Source: Bacillota bacterium (lineage in GTDB: Bacteria; Bacillota; Clostridia; Oscillospirales; SIG627). From it: DNA of 46,108 nt. Under the pieces are notes generated by a model, which searched no databases, had not been told where the DNA came from, and saw only the letters and a program-made list of their open reading frames with translations. Made by a program: the position numbers and the translations under genes. Within the stretch, counting starts at the first letter, position 1. Each line of letters opens with the position of its first letter. Where the stretch lies: positions 1-46,108 of the forward strand of contig JAQXGK010000042.1 in the NCBI GenBank assembly GCA_029006345.1, in the 5' to 3' direction. Shown one piece after another: positions 39,283-46,108 of the stretch.

Positions 39283-39317
39283 AAAGAGTAAAGTGGAAAT
39301 TTCCTCCTTTACTCTTT
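39283..39317 (-). terminator. Terminator/attenuator-like hairpin between ftsL and the PBP gene
   Basis: 11-bp perfect arms AAAGAGTAAAG (39283-39293)/CTTTACTCTTT (39307-39317), inner GGAAATTTCC, U-run on the minus strand. Confidence 0.6.
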
Positions 39318-39389
39318 GTAGCCTTGCCGTTGAGGATACATGAGATAATCTTCCTATAATCAATGCTTATGCAGAAGCTTCCCCAGGTA

Positions 39390-40052
39390 TTACCTTAAAT
39401 TGAGAGCCGAGCCGATTCCGGAAAAAAGCGAGCCGAGCGAATTCTTTTTCCCTGACGGTGTGATAACCTCACCGACGTCATCCGCGGTGACCGAAACATA
39501 TGTCTTCTGAAGTGTATCAGCGCTTACCATTCCATATTCCTCGACAGCGGCTTTCTCCACCATGTCGAGGTTGAACTTTGTCTCTATTCCGACCTGAAGC
39601 ACCGTCGCGTCCTCGCGAAGCTGAGATATCTCGGATTTGACCGCACTGATCTCGGAATTATAGTCGTCAAGCTTAATGTATAACGAAATGATATACATAA
39701 ATACCGCCGTGACAAGCAGGCAGGCAGTAATAGCAACTATCGGGAACGGCCTCTTTGACTTTGCCTTCTCGGTAACAAGGGCGGTCTGCTTCGCCCTGAC
39801 CCTATAGCGGGCGCTGACCCTTGCGGGGGCCGCCTCGCGCACTCTCGGAACGGCTACGTAACGGGAATTTATTTTCCGAAGGTTCTTATTAATCGAATTC
39901 GGACTCGCCGACACGGCTGAATTCACGTTTCTCGGCTTGACACGCCTTTTATAATCCCCCGCGGCCGTCTGTCGGGACGAAGGACGAGAACCGGCGCGGT
40001 CCTGCGCTTTTTCGCGCATTCTGACGTTGTTCACAAAAACCGTTCCTTTCAT
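39390..40052 (-). CDS. ftsL: FtsL-like division protein with long basic N-terminus
   Basis: Single TM (FPIVAITACLLVTAVFMYIISLYI) followed by coiled-coil region; position between rsmH and PBP. Confidence 0.75.
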   Translation of the reverse strand: MKGTVFVNNVRMREKAQDRAGSRPSSRQTAAGDYKRRVKPRNVNSAVSASPNSINKNLRKINSRYVAVPRVREAAPARVSARYRVRAKQTALVTEKAKSKRPFPIVAITACLLVTAVFMYIISLYIKLDDYNSEISAVKSEISQLREDATVLQVGIETKFNLDMVEKAAVEEYGMVSADTLQKTYVSVTADDVGEVITPSGKKNSLGSLFSGIGSALNLR

Positions 40053-40067
40053 AATATTTTATCTGAC

Positions 40068-41003
40068 TCAGAGCTTTTCGGCGATCCTCAGCTTAGCGCT
40101 CCTCGCCCTGAGATTTTCATCGAGTTCCTGAGTATCCGCCGTAATCGGCTTCTTATTTATCAGCTTCAGAGACGGCTTAAAGCCGCACACGCAAACCGGA
40201 AAGTCCTTGGGGCAGGTACAGCCGTCTATGTATTCTCTGAACTTCTCCTTGACCAATCTGTCCTCGAGGGAGTGAAAGGTGATGACTGCGATTCTTCCGC
40301 CGCTCTTCAAGCCGGCAACCGCCGCATCCAGCGCGGCAGGTATGGCGTCGAGCTCACGGTTGACCTCTATCCTTATCGCCTGGAAGGTTCTGCGCGAGGG
40401 ATTTTTGCCCTCGAACCGCTCCTTTGGCGGAAATACGCTCTTAATTATATCCGAAAGCTCCAGAGTGGTCTCTATCGGCTGCAGTTCGCGCCGCTTGACT
40501 ATCGCCGAAGCAATACGCGATGCGTAACGCTCCTCGCCGTAATCACGAATAATCCTTGCAAGGTCGGCGCAGCTGTAAGTGTTTACTACATCGTACGCGC
40601 TGAAATCCGAGTCCCGGTCCATTCTCATATCGAGGGGGGCGTCGGCGTGGTACGAAAAGCCGCGTTCGCCGGTATCCAACTGGTAGGACGATACCCCGAG
40701 GTCGAACAAAACGCCGTCGACACCGTCGGGGGCGTATTTTGCAATAACAGCCGCGAGATTTTCAAAATTATCCTTGACAAAAGTTATCTTATCTCTGTAC
40801 TCGGCAAGTCTCTGCCCTGCCGCCGACAAAGCATCCCCGTCGCGGTCGATGGCGATGAGTCTTCCGACTGTCAGGCGCTTAACTATCTCAAGCGAATGAC
40901 CGCCGCCGCCCAGCGTGCAGTCAACGTATGTTCCCTCGGGCTTTATCGCGAGGGCATCTATACATTCGGAAAGCAGAACCGACACATGCCTGAATTCATT
41001 CAT
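40068..41003 (-). CDS. rsmH: 16S rRNA (cytosine1402-N4)-methyltransferase
   Basis: HVSVLLSECIDALAIKPEGTYVDCTLGGGGHSLEI, TFHSLEDRLVKEKF. Confidence 0.97.
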   Translation of the reverse strand: MNEFRHVSVLLSECIDALAIKPEGTYVDCTLGGGGHSLEIVKRLTVGRLIAIDRDGDALSAAGQRLAEYRDKITFVKDNFENLAAVIAKYAPDGVDGVLFDLGVSSYQLDTGERGFSYHADAPLDMRMDRDSDFSAYDVVNTYSCADLARIIRDYGEERYASRIASAIVKRRELQPIETTLELSDIIKSVFPPKERFEGKNPSRRTFQAIRIEVNRELDAIPAALDAAVAGLKSGGRIAVITFHSLEDRLVKEKFREYIDGCTCPKDFPVCVCGFKPSLKLINKKPITADTQELDENLRARSAKLRIAEKL

Positions 41004-41422
41004 CAGAAGCCAAGCTCCGTAAGCTTACTTATCATATCCGAGCTTTCGAGATTACCGCAGTAACTCTCAAACTCGGAGGGCTTCCATATCTCGGCGTGGT
41101 CGTCTACGCCGATGACGAGGGCTTCCTTTTCGAGGCCGGCGTGTTCTCTGAGCGAGGGAGCTACAACTATTCTCCCCTGTGCATCCGGAACGGCCTCAAA
41201 GGCATATGCGCACAGATATCTCTTGAAATCGCGGGCTTTGGTCATGGGAAGTGAATCGAACTTTGCGAGAAACTCCGCCCATTTGTCCTTGGAATAGACA
41301 TTAATGCACTTATCAAACGAACGGGAAATCACAACAAGCTCTCCCATCTCGTCGCGCATGGGCGCGGGGACAAACAGTCTGCCCTTGGCATCGACTGAGT
41401 ATTTATATTCGCCCAAAAGCAT
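41003..41422 (-). CDS. mraZ: Transcriptional regulator MraZ
   Basis: LLGEYKYSVDAKGRLFVPAPMRDEM, DAQGRIVVAPSLREHAGL; first dcw gene. Confidence 0.96.
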   Translation of the reverse strand: MLLGEYKYSVDAKGRLFVPAPMRDEMGELVVISRSFDKCINVYSKDKWAEFLAKFDSLPMTKARDFKRYLCAYAFEAVPDAQGRIVVAPSLREHAGLEKEALVIGVDDHAEIWKPSEFESYCGNLESSDMISKLTELGF

Positions 41423-41499
41423 ACGTTTCCCTCCCCTTTTACGATAATAAAAGCGTCGCAGGCGGTGTGATTTCTCCGGAAACCTTTTCAGGAAAGATT

Positions 41500-41564
41500 A
41501 ACCACTTTCACCCACTTTTCACCACTTCCGCTCCCATTATAACCAATAGGCGAGAAAAATACAA
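41500..41564 (-). promoter_or_regulatory. mraZ/dcw promoter with three MraZ-type boxes
   Basis: Minus strand TTGTAT (41559-41564) N17 TATAAT (41536-41541); GTGG repeats (CCAC on +) at 41502, 41512, 41522, exactly 10 bp apart. Confidence 0.8.
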
Positions 41565-41572
41565 GTGTTTTT

Positions 41573-42055
41573 TTATATTTTTTTATTTATTTTTTTCAAA
41601 TATAATAGCGAATTTTCGGGAACATAGGGTGAGCAGTCGCGTCCGTAACGAATAAGCTCCCTGACAAAGGTCGAGCTGACAAACCCTACCTCCGGGTCGG
41701 AGGGAAGAAAAATGCTCTCGACGCCGCTCACGCTCCTGTTTATTTCGGAGAGGTTCATTTCGTAGTCAAAATCCGCCGCGTTGCGCACGCCCTTGACTAT
41801 CGCGTCCACAGAATTGTCCCGACAGTAACCTGCCAAAAAGCCTTCAAACAGAACGACTTTTATATTCTTAACATCCTCAAAGGCGAGACGCGCCAGCTCG
41901 AAGCGCTGTTCCGAAGTGAACACATCTTTTTTATTGCAATTTTTCATTACCAGCACCTCGACCTCGTCAAAAAGACGCGCCGCAAGCCTGATATACCGTT
42001 CATGTCCCTTTGTGACGGGATCAAAGCTGCCGGGGCATACGACCTTGGTACCCAT
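41573..42055 (-). CDS. coaD: Phosphopantetheine adenylyltransferase
   Basis: VVCPGSFDPVTKGHERYIRLAARLFDEV, VKGVRNAADFDYE, FVSSTFVRELIRYG. Confidence 0.97.
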   Translation of the reverse strand: MGTKVVCPGSFDPVTKGHERYIRLAARLFDEVEVLVMKNCNKKDVFTSEQRFELARLAFEDVKNIKVVLFEGFLAGYCRDNSVDAIVKGVRNAADFDYEMNLSEINRSVSGVESIFLPSDPEVGFVSSTFVRELIRYGRDCSPYVPENSLLYLKKINKKI

Positions 42056-42134
42056 TTTTAACATTCCTTTCCGCAAAAGGCGACCGCCTCCTGCTGTCTG
42101 TATTGAAATAGTTTTTTATCGCTCCGCCCCGGGA

Positions 42135-42701
42135 TTACCCGGCCTTGCTCCTGAGTATATAGACATAGGTCTTTCCGTAGCGGTAAACGCGCTTTGACTC
42201 AAGCCTTGCTTCCACCTCGTCGGGAAACTCGAGGTCCGCCTGATCGGTCTCGCATATCACGACTCCGCAGGGATTTACAAGGCCCGCCTTAAACAGCCGC
42301 TTCGCAACCTCTGCGGCAATTCTGTCGGCATACGGCGGGTCGACAAAGATAAAGTCAAATGATTCGCCCAGCCTTGAGCAGTTTTTTATGTACTCGCCGT
42401 ACTCGCATTTTATTATGCGGGCTCCTGCCTGCAGGCCTGTCTTTTTTGCATTTTGCTTAATTATTTCGACGGCGTCCGCCGCACAATCGACAAACACAGC
42501 CGTACTTGCGCCGCGGGAAAGGGCCTCCAGTCCGAGCTGTCCGCTGCCGGCAAACAAATCGAGCACCTTTGTCCCCTCAAGTTCGAACTGAATAGCGCTG
42601 AAAACGCCCTCTTTGACCACTTCGGCAGTCGGTCTTGTAGCGGTTCCCTCAAGAGTATTCAGCTTTATTCCCCGCGCCTTACCGGTAATAATCCTCATCA
42701 T
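42135..42701 (-). CDS. rsmD: 16S rRNA (guanine966-N2)-methyltransferase RsmD
   Basis: RIITGKARGIKL, VLDLFAGSGQLGLEALSRGA, FIFVDPPYADR. Confidence 0.96.
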   Translation of the reverse strand: MMRIITGKARGIKLNTLEGTATRPTAEVVKEGVFSAIQFELEGTKVLDLFAGSGQLGLEALSRGASTAVFVDCAADAVEIIKQNAKKTGLQAGARIIKCEYGEYIKNCSRLGESFDFIFVDPPYADRIAAEVAKRLFKAGLVNPCGVVICETDQADLEFPDEVEARLESKRVYRYGKTYVYILRSKAG

Positions 42702-42777
42702 TTTTCGAAATCCTCATTTTCATATTAGTTAAAGATATATTATATCACACATGTGAAAAAACCTCAAATCCGACCCG

Positions 42778-43488
42778 TCACTGTTCTTGTATCAGTTTGA
42801 AAAACTCCTTTACCCTCGCCGCATATTCTCTGACGGCTGACTTGGGCGCCGAGCCATAGGGGCGCAGATCGGCGCTCACTCCCACCGCCTCCAAGCCGAT
42901 TTTATCCGCAATATACAGCGCTCTCGGCAAATGAAATTCCTGGGATACGATGATGACTCTCTCCAATCCGTACTGCTCCTTGGCGCGGATAAGAGAGGTG
43001 TATGTATCCAGCCCGAGGCGGTCGCACAGCATGCAGTCACGCGGCACACCCATTTTTGACTCGGCATAATTCATCATCGGGTCGAGCTCGTTGTAATCCT
43101 CGCACTGATTATCGCCGCTCATGAGGATGGCATCCGCAAAGCCGTCGAGATACAGCTTACTGCCGGTGATTATCCTGTCCTCGAGAACATAGCTCGGGCG
43201 GTCGCCCCAAACCATGGCGCCCAATACAAGCACGGCGTCGGCATCGAAAGCTTCAAGTCGCTCTCGCGCGCTTTCGCTGTATTCGTCGCTCGAAGCGTCC
43301 ACCTGACCGCAGGTATACAGTCTGTCGGATGCAGATATCCTGAATGCGGCGCTGATAGAAACCGTAAGCACCGCCGCAGCGCAGACAAGCGCGGCAAATG
43401 CCGCAAGAAGCATCAAAAAGCATGCGCGGGGACGGAGAATGTTAATCCGGCATTCTCCGACATGTTTTCCCGATGTGTTTTTATACAT
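42778..43488 (-). CDS. YdcF/SanA/ElyC-family (DUF218) membrane protein
   Basis: N-terminal TM; AVLVLGAMVWGDRPSYVLEDRI, MSGDNQCEDYNE, IIVSQEFHLPRALYIADKIGLEAVGV. Confidence 0.88.
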   Translation of the reverse strand: MYKNTSGKHVGECRINILRPRACFLMLLAAFAALVCAAAVLTVSISAAFRISASDRLYTCGQVDASSDEYSESARERLEAFDADAVLVLGAMVWGDRPSYVLEDRIITGSKLYLDGFADAILMSGDNQCEDYNELDPMMNYAESKMGVPRDCMLCDRLGLDTYTSLIRAKEQYGLERVIIVSQEFHLPRALYIADKIGLEAVGVSADLRPYGSAPKSAVREYAARVKEFFKLIQEQ

Positions 43489-43510
43489 AAAACAACCGCC
43501 CTTCGACAAA

Positions 43511-43565
43511 AAATTTCGTTTTTTCGAAATTTCTCTTTGCAATTTTTTACGATATATGATATTAT
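43511..43565 (+). promoter_or_regulatory. Putative promoter of the S24 regulator with adjacent inverted repeat
   Basis: AAATTTCG-N6-CGAAATTT (43511-43532), TTGCAA (43537-43542) N17 TATTAT (43560-43565). Confidence 0.45.
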
Positions 43566-43628
43566 ACTGTTGGTCTCGATAAGAATTTTTGCGCATTTTG
43601 CCATGACTGCGTCAGGAAAGGAACTGAA

Positions 43629-44348
43629 ATGTCGTTTAATCAAAAGGTGACTGAACTACTCAAAAGCAAGCATATGACAAAAGCGGAGCTTGCCAAAGCG
43701 GCCGGAATCCCCTATACCACGCTCGACAGCATGCTCAAGCGCGACAGCGACAGCGCCCGCCTCGCTTCTGTTTTCAAAATTGCGGAGCATCTCGGGGTGA
43801 CGGTAGAGGAGCTTGTTTTTGATACTGCTCCAGAGGACAGAGGAATTATACTCAACGACAGTGAAAAGACCCTCATCAACGATTTCCGAAAGCTCGACAA
43901 CCGCGGCAAAAGCACGGTTTTCAACACGCTGAGTTACGAGCTGACCTTCCGTGCGCAGTCGGAGCGCGAGCGTTCAAAGCAGCGTGCCCTTCGCAAAATC
44001 GCGGTGTATGAATCCCCCGCCGCAGCCGGCAGCGCTCTGCCCTTGCTCAGTGAGGACTACAATGTTATCTACAGCGACCAGGCGCCTGTCGAAGCAAGCT
44101 TCGGCATCAAGATAAGCGGCGACAGCATGGAGCCCGAAATCGCAAATGGCTCTGTTGCATGGGTGAAAAAGCAGGAAACGCTCGACACGGGAGATATCGG
44201 AATATTCATACTCAACGGCGAGAGCCTCTGCAAAAAGCTTGACGCCGGCAACGGCAAATGCCGTCTCGTCTCGCTTAACCCCAAGTACCGGCCGATAAAG
44301 ATTCTTTCCACCGACAACCTTCGGGTAGTAGGCAAGGTGCTCATATAG
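43629..44348 (+). CDS. HTH regulator with S24/LexA-type peptidase domain
   Basis: HTH MTKAELAKAAGIPYTTLDSMLKR; GIKISGDSMEPEIANGSVAWV (Ser), NGESLCKKL (Lys). Confidence 0.92.
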   Translation: MSFNQKVTELLKSKHMTKAELAKAAGIPYTTLDSMLKRDSDSARLASVFKIAEHLGVTVEELVFDTAPEDRGIILNDSEKTLINDFRKLDNRGKSTVFNTLSYELTFRAQSERERSKQRALRKIAVYESPAAAGSALPLLSEDYNVIYSDQAPVEASFGIKISGDSMEPEIANGSVAWVKKQETLDTGDIGIFILNGESLCKKLDAGNGKCRLVSLNPKYRPIKILSTDNLRVVGKVLI

Positions 44349-44536
44349 GTAGTATGTAAAGCACTCCTACAAACAATATATAGTAATATTACGTCCTCTG
44401 TATAGACATATATTGAATATTTTTTTAACAACGCAATAAATATCAGGATATGTGCGTTTGTTCACTTTTTTGCCATAAAATGATGTTATAATCCGTTTGT
44501 AGTCAATCCAAATCAATGTGAAAGGCAAGAATAGAT

Positions 44537-46108
44537 TTGAAGAGAAGCAAAAAACTACCTGTTATACTGCTCTTATTTATACCGCTCATAATAGCGGCAA
44601 TCGTAATAATCAAGTTTAACTCCGACAATATCACCGACACAGAGGTGCTGAGCATCAGGATCACCGACAGCTCAAAGGTGACAGAGATAAGCGACAAGGA
44701 CGGAATAGCCTTCTATGTATCGGTGCTGGACAACTCGACCTCTATCGAAAGCGCGGCAAAGGATTTATCCGAATACACGCAAATTGACGTTGCGTACGTT
44801 AAGCTCGCAAAGGAGATAAGCTACAAATACTATCTTTCCGGCTCGCCCGACGACTGCATATATTCGGATGCGGACGGCAATCTTGCCCGCATTGATACGG
44901 CGGCCGCTACAGAGCTGCTCAAGCGCGGCGAAATGAGCTCGGCATACTCCAACTCCGTCGCGCCCGTTATGACGCTTTCAAGCGGCGAGGAGTCGGTCTA
45001 CCATCCTGCAGCCGAATATATAAACTGGAACTACCGAAATGTCGAAGGTGAATTCATTAACGTCAGCGACACCGGCAAAGACGAAAAGCAATATGCCGTT
45101 TCAAAGAGCAAGCTGCTGAACATGAGCTTCGATATTGCTCCCGACACCTGCTTTATAACCATTTCAAACGGTGCGAACACCCTGTTTGACGGAGACATAT
45201 CAACGCTCTCCAATTTCAGTGCCGGCAGTGACTGCGAGCTCACAATGGAGGTGCGCGCATCGTGGCTCAAGGATGATTTCGACGACAGCGCCGAGCATTA
45301 CGGAGAGATGAATTATTCTATAAAGCTTTTCTACGATGTTGACGCAAGCTGCACGGTAAGCGAAAGCACCTCCGACCCCGGGGAGCTTCTGTTCGTTCGG
45401 GTCGACAACGCAGTAAACGAAAGCTTCGAGGTCAGCGCGGATTTTCCCACTGCGGAAAAGCTGACCATGTACGACTGCAACGGCGGCAAAATTGCTCTTG
45501 TTCCGATTTCCTTGGAGGCGCAACCTGGAAGCTACACAATCACGGTCAAAAACGACAGCCGCTCCTTTGAGCTTCCGATCACCGTTACCCAAAGGCAATT
45601 CTCGTCCCTCAAGCTGGACGCGTCGGGTTTTTCGCCGGACGCGGAAACTGCTGTTAAGGAAGTGACCGCCGCCGAAAGTACATTCGCAAAGTTTGACTCC
45701 GAAACAAGCGACGTCTGCGCGATTACAAGCGCGCTGATCTCCCCCATCGGAAGCGCGGACAACTGGGTAAGCGGCCGGTTCGGTTCGTTCATTACCGTCG
45801 GTGATACAAAAACAACGCTTCGCCAAAACGGGATTTCTTATGCGGTCAACCAAGACACTCCGATTTATGCCCCCTGCGACGGAACGGTACTTTTTGCCGA
45901 CAGCAGCACCGTATACGGTGGGGTTGTCATTATCGACCACGGTATGGGTCTGCACAGCTCGTACTACCATCTGACCGACCTGCGCATTAAAGAAGGCGAC
46001 AAGGTCAGCTTAAATCAAGTGCTCGGAACCGTAGCGCCGGGTGGCATTTCCAACGGATACACCTCTGTAGACATAAACTTTTCGGTGGGCGGAGTATATG
46101 TAAACCCC
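44537..46108 (+). CDS. Membrane-anchored M23 (LytM)-fold protein, C-terminus truncated by the window end
   Basis: TTG-initiated frame open for 524 codons to the edge: MKRSKKLPVILLLFIPLIIAAIVIIKF…TPIYAPCDGTVLFADSSTVYGGVVIIDHGMGLHSSYYHLTDLRIKEGDKVSLNQVLGTVAPGG…VDINFSVGGVYVNP. Absent from the ORF track. Confidence 0.85.
   Translation, partial: MKRSKKLPVILLLFIPLIIAAIVIIKFNSDNITDTEVLSIRITDSSKVTEISDKDGIAFYVSVLDNSTSIESAAKDLSEYTQIDVAYVKLAKEISYKYYLSGSPDDCIYSDADGNLARIDTAAATELLKRGEMSSAYSNSVAPVMTLSSGEESVYHPAAEYINWNYRNVEGEFINVSDTGKDEKQYAVSKSKLLNMSFDIAPDTCFITISNGANTLFDGDISTLSNFSAGSDCELTMEVRASWLKDDFDDSAEHYGEMNYSIKLFYDVDASCTVSESTSDPGELLFVRVDNAVNESFEVSADFPTAEKLTMYDCNGGKIALVPISLEAQPGSYTITVKNDSRSFELPITVTQRQFSSLKLDASGFSPDAETAVKEVTAAESTFAKFDSETSDVCAITSALISPIGSADNWVSGRFGSFITVGDTKTTLRQNGISYAVNQDTPIYAPCDGTVLFADSSTVYGGVVIIDHGMGLHSSYYHLTDLRIKEGDKVSLNQVLGTVAPGGISNGYTSVDINFSVGGVYVNP

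Noticed and set aside
45200-45970. 256-aa minus-strand ORF
   Set aside because: Antisense to the TTG-initiated M23-fold frame, which has clear domain motifs.
1-46108. CRISPR array, prophage, transposon, BGC or defence island
   Set aside because: No regularly spaced repeats with spacers, no transposase/integrase or phage structural genes, and no recognisable defence gene cluster; content is mainly conserved housekeeping.

Overview
Chromosomal window from a spore-forming Clostridia-type Firmicute; evidence is an alpha/beta SASP, spoIIR, and a SpoVD/FtsI-like PBP in the dcw cluster. Most genes lie on the minus strand. Blocks on the minus strand: nuclease-fused XPD/DinG-like helicase, engB, lon; an AAA/UPF0200-like kinase; cyclophilin; der-plsY-DUF362/ferredoxin-ispE-spoIIR; radical SAM/DUF512; yceD-rpmF; cdaA-cdaR-FAD oxidoreductase; gatCAB; SGNH hydrolase; htpG; a dcw cluster (mraZ-rsmH-ftsL-PBP-murE-murF-mraY-ftsW-murG-ftsQ-ftsZ); coaD-rsmD; YdcF/SanA family. 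Plus-strand genes: SASP, a Big_2 lipoprotein, a membrane-anchored XRE regulator, an S24/LexA-like regulator, and a truncated M23-fold protein that the ORF track missed. No mobile element, CRISPR, prophage, rRNA or tRNA was recognised, and I found no clear novel multi-gene system. The best leads are local: an 11-bp inverted repeat around a consensus promoter (yceD-rpmF), terminator-like hairpins directly upstream of spoIIR and inside the dcw operon, a three-box MraZ-type operator, an M23 domain whose metal ligands look lost, a nuclease-helicase fusion, and a dcw cluster lacking ftsA/murD with an atypical FtsZ tail. All family calls are by eye, with no database search.
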